A DNA stretch of 33,082 nucleotides from Candidatus Omnitrophota bacterium (GTDB taxonomy: Bacteria > Omnitrophota > Gorgyraeia > Duberdicusellales > 4484-171): contig JAQVMQ010000012.1 in assembly GCA_028703535.1 (NCBI GenBank), positions 1-33,082 of the forward strand. Direction: 5' to 3'. Positions 14,784-22,122 of this stretch are shown piece by piece (position 1 is the first letter of the stretch; every line of letters begins with the position of its first letter). The notes below the pieces were generated by a model. That model saw only the letters and a list, made by a program, of their open reading frames with translations, made no database searches and was not told where the DNA came from. Position numbers and translations under genes: made by a program.

Positions 14784-16430
14784 ATGAATATACTTTTGTT
14801 GGTAGGTGTTTCATTATTTTTGGGGATACTTGGCGGTAATTTTTTCAAGCTTATCAGGGTGCCGCAGGTTGTAGGGTACATAATTATAGGCGTGTTTTTG
14901 GGCAGTTCGGTGTTTGGTGTTTTTGATTCTCAGGAACTTGAAGTTTTTGCTCCGTTAATTAATTTTATATTAGGTATTATAGGTTTTTTGATCGGGGCGG
15001 AATTGAAGAGTGAGGTTTTTAAGAAATACGGTAAGTCTATCTATTTTATCCTTATAAGTGAGGGGATGCTTGCGTTTATTCTTGTTTTTGCCGCGGTTAC
15101 GCTTGTTACTAAAAAGATCTATTTGGGATTGCTTTTCGGGGCAATAGCATCAGCTACTGATCCGGCGTCGACTGTTAATGTCTTATGGGAATATAAGTCG
15201 CGCGGCCCTTTGACTACTACGTTGACATCTATCGTTGCGCTTGATGATGGGCTGGCACTTATTTTATATGGGCTTGTAAGTGTATTTTCAAAAGCTATGA
15301 TTGCTAATGAAAGTTATTCATTATTAGGATTGATAGGCGGGCCGTTAGTGGAATTGTTTAAATGTGTCTTAGTAGGCGCATTAGCCGGTATAATATTGGT
15401 ACGAATCATTGCGAGATTTGCGAAAGACGCAGTTTTGTCTCTTTCGCTGGGGGCGGTGGCTGTTGTTGTCGGGTTATCAATATATCTTCATTTGGATTTG
15501 ATTCTTACCAGTATGATAATGGGTGCTGTTATCACGAATATTATTCCCAAAATAAGTGAAGCTTTGTTTGCCAGAATAAAAGAATTAACTGTACCTTTAT
15601 ATGTTTTTTTCTTTGTTTTTGTCGGTGCAAGTCTTGATATACATGTTTTTAAACAAGTTTCTCTTATAATGATAGTTGTTGTTTATTTATTTAGCCGCAG
15701 TGCCGGTAAGATATTTGGAGCAATGTTCGGTGGCTGGTTGGCGAAAGCTAAAAAAACTGTTACCTTGTATAGCGGGTTGTGTCTTTTTACGCAGGGAGGA
15801 GTTGCAATAGGGCTTGCTATGTCTATAAGTCATAATTTTACAAGGATAGGCCCTAACGCCGCGCAAGTGGGTTCTATTATTGTGACTGTTGTCGCGGCGA
15901 CTACTTTTGTTGTTCAATTGATCGGGCCTATATTTGTTAAGTTTGGGATTGTCAAGGCAGATGAGGCGTGGCGGAATGTCACGGAAGAAGACATAATAGA
16001 AAACAGCAGAGTAAGTGATTTTATGCGCGAAGATTTTTCTTTTATTAAAGAAAATGAGAATTTTGATAAGATTATGGAAGTCGTTCAGGAAAGAGACGCA
16101 TATCATTTTCCGGTAGTTAATAATAGAGGTGAGCTTACTGGGCTGATCTCTTTGGGGGGATTAAGAAGTATTTTAAGAGAAACACAGTTGAGTAATGTTA
16201 TTTTGGCTAAAGATGTCGCCGCGCCTGTAAGGACTTTTCTCTATCCCGGACAGCCGTTAAGAGAAGCTTTTGAGATATTCGATAAAAAACAGCTGGACTA
16301 TCTACCTGTTGTCAAAGATGAGGACTCCAGAAAAATAGTAGGTGTACTGGAATATCGTGCTTTAACCAAAAGTGTAAGCCGAAAGACTTTAGAGCGTCAA
16401 AAAAGTCTTGATGCTACGAATCCCGCATAA
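14784..16430 (+). CDS. CPA2-type cation:proton antiporter with tandem CBS domains
   Basis: 548 aa. Residues 1-395 carry about 11-13 membrane helices of a Na+(K+)/H+ exchanger: VPQVVGYIIIGVFLG in an early helix, FGAIASATDPASTVNVLW (the unwound T-D/S-P helix) and SIVALDDGLALILYGL with the paired aspartates typical of CPA2 exchangers. Residues about 415-535 are two CBS modules (FMREDFSFIKENENFDKIMEVVQERDAYHFPVVN and DVAAPVRTFLYPGQPLREAF), which usually bind adenine nucleotides and gate transport. AAGGA precedes the ATG. With the upstream EIIA-type protein this suggests cation homeostasis tuned by energy or phosphotransfer status. Confidence 0.9.
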   Translation: MNILLLVGVSLFLGILGGNFFKLIRVPQVVGYIIIGVFLGSSVFGVFDSQELEVFAPLINFILGIIGFLIGAELKSEVFKKYGKSIYFILISEGMLAFILVFAAVTLVTKKIYLGLLFGAIASATDPASTVNVLWEYKSRGPLTTTLTSIVALDDGLALILYGLVSVFSKAMIANESYSLLGLIGGPLVELFKCVLVGALAGIILVRIIARFAKDAVLSLSLGAVAVVVGLSIYLHLDLILTSMIMGAVITNIIPKISEALFARIKELTVPLYVFFFVFVGASLDIHVFKQVSLIMIVVVYLFSRSAGKIFGAMFGGWLAKAKKTVTLYSGLCLFTQGGVAIGLAMSISHNFTRIGPNAAQVGSIIVTVVAATTFVVQLIGPIFVKFGIVKADEAWRNVTEEDIIENSRVSDFMREDFSFIKENENFDKIMEVVQERDAYHFPVVNNRGELTGLISLGGLRSILRETQLSNVILAKDVAAPVRTFLYPGQPLREAFEIFDKKQLDYLPVVKDEDSRKIVGVLEYRALTKSVSRKTLERQKSLDATNPA

Positions 16431-16517
16431 ACATTTACATTTGTAAAGTTTTATTTAGAAAAAACTATGCTATATTGTTTTATATGTTAATTAACGTGTA
16501 GAGGGAGGTGTATTGTT

Positions 16518-16955
16518 ATGGATGATTTTATGAATGCGGCAATAGAAGAAGCGATGAAAGGGCTGGCAGAAGGAGGAATACCTATCGGAGCCGTTATTGT
16601 TCACAGAGATAAAATAATAGGTCGCGGGCATAACAGGCGTATACAGAAAAATAGTGTTATACTTCATGCGGAGATGGATGCTTTTGAGAACGCCGGACGT
16701 CAACCGGCATCTGTATACAAAGAATGTACTTTGTATACTACACTTTCGCCGTGCGCTATGTGTTCGGGCGCTGCCGTTTTATACGGCGTTAGAAAGGTCG
16801 TGATAGGTGAGAATAAGACTTTTATGGGTAAAGAAGATTATCTTCGTTTAAATGGGATAGATACGGAAGTCTTGCAAGATGAAAATTGTATAAATATGAT
16901 GAAAGAGTTTATTGCTGAAAATTCTGAGGTGTGGCATGAGGATATTGGTGTTTAG
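16518..16955 (+). CDS. Cytosine deaminase of the yeast FCY1 type (CDA-fold zinc deaminase)
   Basis: 145 aa. Zinc and catalytic motifs are HAEMDAFEN (His and general-acid Glu) and TLSPCAMCSGA (PCxxC). Beyond these the protein follows yeast cytosine deaminase closely as I remember it: EGGIPIGAVIVHRDKIIGRGHNRRIQK, LYTTLSPC, GVRKVVIGEN, and the C-terminal WHEDIG, where the Asp contacts the pyrimidine in the yeast enzyme. It should convert cytosine to uracil plus ammonia in the cytosol. The tRNA deaminase TadA and guanine deaminase are alternatives, but both lack this C-terminal ending. A strong GAGGGAGG lies before ATG 16518. It converges on the minus-strand cassette with a 4-bp overlap. Confidence 0.8.
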   Translation: MDDFMNAAIEEAMKGLAEGGIPIGAVIVHRDKIIGRGHNRRIQKNSVILHAEMDAFENAGRQPASVYKECTLYTTLSPCAMCSGAAVLYGVRKVVIGENKTFMGKEDYLRLNGIDTEVLQDENCINMMKEFIAENSEVWHEDIGV

Positions 16956-18028
16956 ACTGTTCTTTTAAGTTCGTTAAATATTATTTGAGAGAGATTCGTC
17001 CTGTTTATTGTAACTTTTACTTTTGAATCTTTTGTCGTGATTATTGTTTTGGTTTCTTTTGTGTCCCACGGGGTTTCGCTTAAAGTTATCCCCATAAATG
17101 ACATCTGCTTGACCAGATTATATATTATTTGTGTAAGATCTTTGGTATAGCTTCCCGAAAAGATTATTTCATCTATCCCTTCGAGTATTGAGAGCGCCTC
17201 ACCGATGTATTTCAATATTTGTGATTCGTATATCTTAAAAGCCAGTGTTATTTTTTTATCCTTACCGTATAAAGGTGTAAGCTCTGCAACAGAGAGGTTG
17301 TATCCTGTTATCCCGAAGAATCCGCTTTCATTTTTTAATATCTGATCTATCTGATAAAGCGAAAAGCCGTGATTTTTCATTAGAAAAAGGATCATGCCAA
17401 GGTCAACGTCTCCGCATGATGTTTGTGACATTATGCCTTCAAGCGGAGTGCGCCCAAGACTTATCGAATAAGGTTTATTATTTTTTATAGCACATACGGT
17501 AGACTGTTTATCCAGGATTATTGAAATAAGTTTGACTTGTTTTTTTACAAGATCGGAGTTTGCTTTATGGTATAGCCCATGGAATCCGTATTTTTTTATA
17601 TTATTCTTTTTTTGGATGTCCCATGGGAGTGAATAGTATTTTTTTGTTTTAGGAAGGCAATTGAAAAAAGAAGTATCGAAGAATGCTATAAGCGGGATTT
17701 TTTTCGATGATTGAACAAATGCCTTCAAAAGACGCAGTATGAAAGAGATATAGAGCGGTGAAAAGTCTATGAGCTGTAAGAATTTTTTTAAGAATTCCTT
17801 GTCAATTTTAGCGGGAGAAGAGAAAATGTCGCCGCCAAAAGCGATCTTGAAACAAATTGCGTCTATGCGTTCTTTGCCGTCAGGATGCTCTAATATTTTT
17901 AAAAGCTCATTAGGCACTTCCGATTCTTCAACACCGGTGAGTATGAGATTACCTGATGAGAGTGGATTTTTATTATTAAAATAAGTTATTTTTATTTCTT
18001 TTAGGGCAGGTTCAATTATTATTACCAT
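16952..18028 (-). CDS. Degenerate acetate-kinase-family protein (probable pseudokinase)
   Basis: 358 aa from the ATG at 18028, which has AAGGAG upstream at good spacing; the track's longer start (18052) has none. The ASKHA fold is recognisable from FFDTSFFNCLP, KYGFHGLYHKA, LGRTPLEGIMSQTSCGD and FSGSYTKD, which line up with acetate kinase VFDTAFHQTMP, RYGFHGTSH, MGFTPLEG..TRCGD and FTGGIGEN. By eye the catalytic set is mostly gone: no N-terminal NxGSSSxK loop, the GHR arginine region reads CFKIAFGG, LAPxHN reads FSPLYIS, HLGNGSS reads LDKQST, and the TR(C/S)GD arginine is Ser. It retains one catalytic Asp and the GFHG His. It overlaps the end of the upstream kinase gene by 17 bp, so it may be a regulatory partner subunit. 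A second function cannot be ruled out. Confidence 0.75.
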   Translation of the reverse strand: MVIIIEPALKEIKITYFNNKNPLSSGNLILTGVEESEVPNELLKILEHPDGKERIDAICFKIAFGGDIFSSPAKIDKEFLKKFLQLIDFSPLYISFILRLLKAFVQSSKKIPLIAFFDTSFFNCLPKTKKYYSLPWDIQKKNNIKKYGFHGLYHKANSDLVKKQVKLISIILDKQSTVCAIKNNKPYSISLGRTPLEGIMSQTSCGDVDLGMILFLMKNHGFSLYQIDQILKNESGFFGITGYNLSVAELTPLYGKDKKITLAFKIYESQILKYIGEALSILEGIDEIIFSGSYTKDLTQIIYNLVKQMSFMGITLSETPWDTKETKTIITTKDSKVKVTINRTNLSQIIFNELKRTV

Positions 18029-19241
18029 GTGTGTACTCCTTGTAAGCTTCACGGGCGATCATAACCTCTTCATCAGTCGGCAGTATAAATATTTTTGTTT
18101 GGGATGATGGTGTGGATATCTCTACAGTGCCTTTGTTATAATTATTGTTTTTTACCTTATCAATCTCTATGTCCATAAATTTCAGGCTTGAGCATATTTT
18201 CTCTCGCAGAAGCGGGACGAGAACTCCCAATGAATCAGTGAATACTATAATATCGGGTTTTTGTAATAACAAGCTATAAAAGAATACGTATTTCTTTACA
18301 CGTTGGGAATACATATCAAATGCCATTTTTGCTTTTTGGTCCTTATTTATCATTTCTATCGCGTCCCGCAGATCGGATGAGAATTTTAGTATCCCCAGTA
18401 TGCCGCTTTTGTAATTAAGTATTTCTTCTGTTTCTTGTATCGAAAGGTTTTCTTTTGACATCAAATAAAAGACAGTCCCGGGATCGAGATCTCCGCAGCG
18501 GGTATTCATCATAAGGCCTTCAAGCGGTGTAAACCCCATGGAATTATTGATTGATTTGCCTTTATCTATGGCACATACGCTTGAACCGCCGGTGCCCAAA
18601 TGACAGCTTATTATTTTTTGTGTATTAACAGGTTTTTCCACAAAGCGACAGGCCTCCTGCATTATGTATTTGTGTGATATCCCATGAAAACCTATTTTCT
18701 TGAGATTATATTTTTTACGTAATTTTTCAGGTATAGCGTATGTTGAGAATTCCTGGGGTATGGTTGAATGGAAGGTGCTGTCGAAAACTATAAGCTGCGG
18801 TTTTTTCTTGAATTTCTCAGAACATAAGGCTATCATTTTATAAGATATCCCGTTATGTATAGGCGCAAGGTCAAGGGTCTTTCTTAATTTTTTTAGGACG
18901 GGTTTTGTTACAAGGGTAGTGGAACGAAAGCTGTTGCCAGGGTGAACATAACGATGCGCGAAGATGTCGAAATTTATCGCTTTATTGAGTTTCCCGTCGC
19001 GTTTTATCAGAACCATGACTTTTTTGAAAGCTTCATTATGGTCGGACAGTATTGTTTTTATACGTTCTTTTTTTTTGCCGATATAATGATTTATCATGGA
19101 ACTTTTTTGCCCGTGTGTGCCTATACGTTCAGCTTCACCATATAATAATATTTCTTGCGAGGGCATATTAAATATTTTATATTTAAGAGAAGAACTGCCG
19201 CAGTTGAAAACTAAGATGTTAATATTTTTCTTAGATATCAT
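18012..19241 (-). CDS. ackA: Acetate/propionate kinase family enzyme
   Basis: 409 aa. It should transfer phosphate between ATP and a short-chain carboxylate such as acetate. Motifs in order: VFNCGSSSLKYKIF (N-terminal nucleotide loop), FAHRYVHPG (catalytic Arg), LAPIHNG, VFDSTFHSTIP (catalytic Asp), KIGFHGISHKYI (His), CHLGTGGSSVCAI, MGFTPLEGLMMNTRCGDLDPG (catalytic Arg) and the C-terminal LPTDEEVMIARE (Glu). Two positions differ from classical AckA: HLGNG is HLGTG, and the ADP-binding GIGEN is DSLGV, so nucleotide or substrate choice may differ. The start ATG overlaps the M20 stop by 11 bp (ATGATATCTAA), which shows translational coupling. No phosphotransacetylase gene is nearby. Confidence 0.85.
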   Translation of the reverse strand: MISKKNINILVFNCGSSSLKYKIFNMPSQEILLYGEAERIGTHGQKSSMINHYIGKKKERIKTILSDHNEAFKKVMVLIKRDGKLNKAINFDIFAHRYVHPGNSFRSTTLVTKPVLKKLRKTLDLAPIHNGISYKMIALCSEKFKKKPQLIVFDSTFHSTIPQEFSTYAIPEKLRKKYNLKKIGFHGISHKYIMQEACRFVEKPVNTQKIISCHLGTGGSSVCAIDKGKSINNSMGFTPLEGLMMNTRCGDLDPGTVFYLMSKENLSIQETEEILNYKSGILGILKFSSDLRDAIEMINKDQKAKMAFDMYSQRVKKYVFFYSLLLQKPDIIVFTDSLGVLVPLLREKICSSLKFMDIEIDKVKNNNYNKGTVEISTPSSQTKIFILPTDEEVMIAREAYKEYTHGNNN

Positions 19242-20442
19242 TGTCGTTCCATCCGAATGCCGGCATACCTATGTTTCTGTTTACTATAAGAGATGCTGCG
19301 CATATTGCTTTTATAAGTTCATCTATTTTCAGTGATTCAAAACCGGAATTTATGACGTTTTCGTTTCCTGCGCCAAAACCTATTGTGGGTATTTTTAAAA
19401 TACCTTTAGTGTATGAGCCGGCGGTCAGTATATCTTTCCAGTATCCGGTTTTTGCTTTGATGTTATTTTCATTTAAAACTTCAAGAGTTTTTAGAACAAA
19501 TGGATTGTGGCTTTCCATTGACCAAGGTAAGACTTCCTTTTTTAAAGATATATCTACTTTAGGGCTGATTTTTATTTTTTCTCTTGATACAGCTGTGTTT
19601 ATGCTTAAGTTTGAGTTCTGTCCGTATACACTTTTTGCTATAGTTTTTGCTCGGTTGAGTATTTCCTGAAGATTTTCTTCCGGGATGAACACGCGTTCGG
19701 CTATTATCTTAAATTCACTTGGGTTTTCTGCCGTTTTGTAGCCGTTATAATTAACGTCTTTTATCTTAAGGTTAGCTTTGCCTAAAGTTTGACTAGTTGG
19801 CAGGGTCTTTGATAATTTTTCAAGCTCATTAATAAGAGGGAACATGGTTCCTAATATATTAAAACCTTTATTTTCTACAAAATTGCGGTTAATATCTCCT
19901 TTGACGATTATTTCATATTCCATCTGGCCTTTGTGCCCGAGGTAAACGTTAAAATCCGTAGGCTCACATAATATTATTCCTTTGATTTTTTTGATCTCTG
20001 AGCGTAAGAATGAATCAAACAGATATTTTATCCCGAACTCACATGATTCAAATCTCGGGACACAGCAGACAATGAGATCCCCCTCAAGAGGCAGAAGAGA
20101 TCTTTTTATCAGAGCACCCGTGTAAAGGCTTGATATTATACCTGCTTTAAAACGAACCATATCGGTTTTAAAGCCCGGCAGTTTTTCGTTTTGGTTAGGT
20201 ATGTCGCAATGAGATATCAGCGATATATTCTTTTGGGATTTATAACCTTTGATGATACCTACTATATTGCCGAATTTATCGCTTGATATTTTATCAAATT
20301 CAAGTTTTTTCATTTGATTTTTCATGGTACCGGTAAATTCGGTTATGTTATCTCTATGCAGATTAAAGTCGCTTATCCAGTTAGAAAAGTCTGTTATTGA
20401 ATCGCGTAATCCTTCTGATTTTAATTTAAACACTTTTTTCAT
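19231..20442 (-). CDS. M20-family hydrolase-like protein with altered metal site
   Basis: 403 aa from the ATG at 20442, with AGGAG at good spacing; the track's 20472 start has none. The fold is that of M20 amidohydrolases/peptidases (ArgE, DapE, YgeY): ISLISHCDIPN (H-x-D metal ligands), VRFKAGIISSLYTGALI in place of the usual DMKGG segment, VPRFESCEFG in place of DEE..G, IILCEPTDF (ligand Glu), and LGHKGQMEYEI in the lid domain. By eye the bridging Asp is replaced (RFKAG), and the usual C-terminal His near 'fGPG...H' is missing (GFGAGNENVINSGFES). It may therefore be weakly active, use another metal geometry, or be a binding subunit. It is first of three overlapping genes with two acetate-kinase-like proteins, suggesting deacylation linked to acyl phosphate formation. 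Confidence 0.75.
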   Translation of the reverse strand: MKKVFKLKSEGLRDSITDFSNWISDFNLHRDNITEFTGTMKNQMKKLEFDKISSDKFGNIVGIIKGYKSQKNISLISHCDIPNQNEKLPGFKTDMVRFKAGIISSLYTGALIKRSLLPLEGDLIVCCVPRFESCEFGIKYLFDSFLRSEIKKIKGIILCEPTDFNVYLGHKGQMEYEIIVKGDINRNFVENKGFNILGTMFPLINELEKLSKTLPTSQTLGKANLKIKDVNYNGYKTAENPSEFKIIAERVFIPEENLQEILNRAKTIAKSVYGQNSNLSINTAVSREKIKISPKVDISLKKEVLPWSMESHNPFVLKTLEVLNENNIKAKTGYWKDILTAGSYTKGILKIPTIGFGAGNENVINSGFESLKIDELIKAICAASLIVNRNIGMPAFGWNDNDI

Positions 20443-20463
20443 TTGTATCTCCTGTTTTGTATT

Positions 20464-20480
20464 ACTTAACAATATTAAGT
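20464..20480. promoter_or_regulatory. Operator candidate before the M20/kinase operon
   Basis: ACTTAA-CAATA-TTAAGT is a perfect 6-bp inverted repeat with a 5-bp centre. Just beyond it TTAACACTTAT (20486-20496) occurs again exactly at 21132-21142 upstream of the XRE-cupin gene, and TACTTAACA (20463-20471) recurs at 21129-21137. These shared words point to one regulator acting at both places. Confidence 0.45.
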
Positions 20481-20507
20481 TATTATTAACACTTATGGCA
20501 AAAAATT

Positions 20508-21059
20508 TTAGAAAGTAGGGGGTGTGACTACCCAGACAGCTTCTGCCTTTTCTTTACCCAGATTTTTGAAAGAATGGGCGATATTGGAATTGAAGTAGAT
20601 GCTGTCGCCTTTTTTTAATACATAGCGGGTGTCGTTCAGCGTAATCTCTATAGAACCTTTTAATACAAGTACGAATTCCTGTCCGAAATGTTTATAGCCC
20701 ATGTTTCCGGAAGATGCGTGTTCGTCAAGTTTAAAGAGTAGAGGTTCCATCTGTTTGTTGGCATCTTTTGATGTCAAAAGGAACATGCTGACTCCCTGGC
20801 TTACTTCTGTTAGTTCTTTGCGTTCATTTTCTCTGACTACCGGATTATTTTCAATCATCTGGTTTTCACCTATCAGATTACTTATTGTTGTTGAAAGAGC
20901 ATTAGCAATATTTTTTAACGTCGACAGGGAAGGTGAAGATTTACCTCTTTCTACTTGTGATAGAAAACTTGCGCTTACACCTAGTTGTTTTGCCATAGTG
21001 CGAAGAGTTATCCCTTTTTCTTCCCGTAACTGTTTTATATGAATGCTTGTAATTTTCAT
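20508..21059 (-). CDS. XRE-family regulator with C-terminal cupin domain
   Basis: 183 aa. Residues 8-62 are a Cro/C1 HTH: LREEKGITLRTMAKQLGVSASFLSQVERGKSSPSLSTLKNIANAL. Residues about 105-180 are a small cupin (GYKHFGQEFVLVLKGSIEITLNDTRYVLKKGDSIYFNSNIAHSFKNLG) whose ligand pocket normally binds a small metabolite. This layout is that of PuuR/SutR-like repressors. It is the first gene of the minus-strand cassette, 65 bp before the M20-like gene, and probably controls it. Its promoter is near consensus (TTGACA, 17 bp, TATACT) with the start codon 7 nt after the -10, so the mRNA should be leaderless. Confidence 0.9.
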   Translation of the reverse strand: MKITSIHIKQLREEKGITLRTMAKQLGVSASFLSQVERGKSSPSLSTLKNIANALSTTISNLIGENQMIENNPVVRENERKELTEVSQGVSMFLLTSKDANKQMEPLLFKLDEHASSGNMGYKHFGQEFVLVLKGSIEITLNDTRYVLKKGDSIYFNSNIAHSFKNLGKEKAEAVWVVTPPTF

Positions 21060-21066
21060 TTAGGCG

Positions 21067-21095
21067 AGTATATAATATAAAATCGCGCTTGTCAA
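21067..21095 (-). promoter_or_regulatory. Near-consensus sigma-70 promoter of the XRE-cupin gene (leaderless)
   Basis: On the minus strand: TTGACA (21095-21090), a 17-bp spacer and TATACT (21072-21067), then 7 nt (CGCCTAA) and ATG at 21059. Transcription should start at the start codon. AAGTATTA half-sites overlap and follow the -35 side, as expected for autoregulation. Confidence 0.75.
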
Positions 21096-21120
21096 GTATT
21101 AATTAACAAATTGTAAAAAA

Positions 21121-21142
21121 ATAAGTAATACTTAACACTTAT
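21121..21142. promoter_or_regulatory. Second operator candidate of the XRE-cupin regulator
   Basis: ATAAGTAATACTTAACACTTAT contains AAGTA..TACTT symmetry and the words TACTTAACA and TTAACACTTAT shared with 20463-20496. It lies about 25 bp upstream of the XRE-cupin -35. Confidence 0.4.
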
Positions 21143-21206
21143 ATTTATTGGTAAATATTTGTTTTTCAATAAAACGTTGATAAATATAGGCTATAGCTTA
21201 TGGATG

Positions 21207-22097
21207 TCATTCTTTGACTGTTTCGCAGTTAAATTTACAGACTTGTCCCAATTCATCTTTCAGGAGTTCATTTTCGGGGTCTATGGACTGTGCTTTGTTT
21301 ATATAGAATTTGTATTTTGCTTTATCTTTTTTTGCTTTATATATTTGGGCTAATCTAACGTATGCGTCTGTAAGTAAGGGGTCTTTTTTTGTGCATTTTT
21401 CAAAATATTCAACAGATTTTGTTATGTCGCCGCCTGCTATTTTTGGAGCTAAAAAGTAGAAATTACCCAGTCCGAATAGAACTTCCGGGTCATTGGGTTT
21501 AAGTGTTTCGGCACGTTTAAGGTTAGGTAGGACTTGTGTGCCATTGATTATTTTTGCCATAGGGCCGCCTTTGGAGGCAATTAGTCCTTTGGCTCCTGCG
21601 TATATAGTGTACGCGCGTGCAAGGGTGTCTGTATCGGAACGGGCCGGGCCGTTTTTTATTACTGTTATCGCCAGACGTTGTACTTGTTTAAAATCGGCTT
21701 GTGTATATTTTAAGTAAGCAAGACTTATATAAGCCGGTGAAAAGAACGGATGTTCTTCTATTATTTGTGCTAATATTTTTTCGGAATCGGTATAATACTT
21801 TTGGCGTCTTAATATTTCGGCCAGGCCCCACTGTGCCTGGAATATTGAAGGATCATTTTTTATTATACGAAAGAATATTTCTTGTGCGTCGGTGTCTTGC
21901 TTGGCGTTTAGGTAGATTATAGCTAATGAATATAATTTTTCCACAGATCCCGGGTCTGAAGCGGCGGTTTTTAAAGATTCGTTAATAGTTATAGATCTGG
22001 CTTTTTCATGTATTTTCAGCCAGTCTAAAGGATAAACTACATGTGTATAGAGAAGTGTTGCCAGAGATGTTAGCAATATTATTTTATTTATATTCAT
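21207..22097 (-). CDS. TPR-repeat periplasmic or secreted protein
   Basis: 296 aa from ATG 22097; the track's 22109 start is a TTG. A signal-like N terminus (KIILLTSLATLLYTHVVYPL) precedes several tetratricopeptide-like helical pairs: SVEKLYSLAIIYLNAKQDTDAQEIF, FQAQWGLAEILRRQKYYTDSEKIL, FSPAYISLAYLKYTQADFKQ, PEVLFGLGNFYFLAPKIAGGDITKSVEYFEKC and TDAYVRLAQIYKAKKDKAKYKFYINKAQ. The 'GGD..KSVEYFEKC' part resembles TatT/TRAP-associated TPR proteins. It follows crtYd by 25 bp on the same strand, so it is probably co-transcribed with the lycopene cyclase genes. A link to pigment biology is only positional; no enzymatic domain is present. Confidence 0.75.
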   Translation of the reverse strand: MNINKIILLTSLATLLYTHVVYPLDWLKIHEKARSITINESLKTAASDPGSVEKLYSLAIIYLNAKQDTDAQEIFFRIIKNDPSIFQAQWGLAEILRRQKYYTDSEKILAQIIEEHPFFSPAYISLAYLKYTQADFKQVQRLAITVIKNGPARSDTDTLARAYTIYAGAKGLIASKGGPMAKIINGTQVLPNLKRAETLKPNDPEVLFGLGNFYFLAPKIAGGDITKSVEYFEKCTKKDPLLTDAYVRLAQIYKAKKDKAKYKFYINKAQSIDPENELLKDELGQVCKFNCETVKE

Positions 22098-22122
22098 ATA
22101 CAAAAGCAATCATGTTTATTTG

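Noticed and set aside
16430-16517. TTTAC-ATTT-GTAAA followed by a T-rich run as a terminator
   Set aside because: The stem is only 5 bp and AT-only, too weak to call.
18029-18052. Longer start for the degenerate kinase
   Set aside because: The internal ATG at 18028 has AAGGAG at good spacing; the longer form has none and lies deep in the upstream gene.
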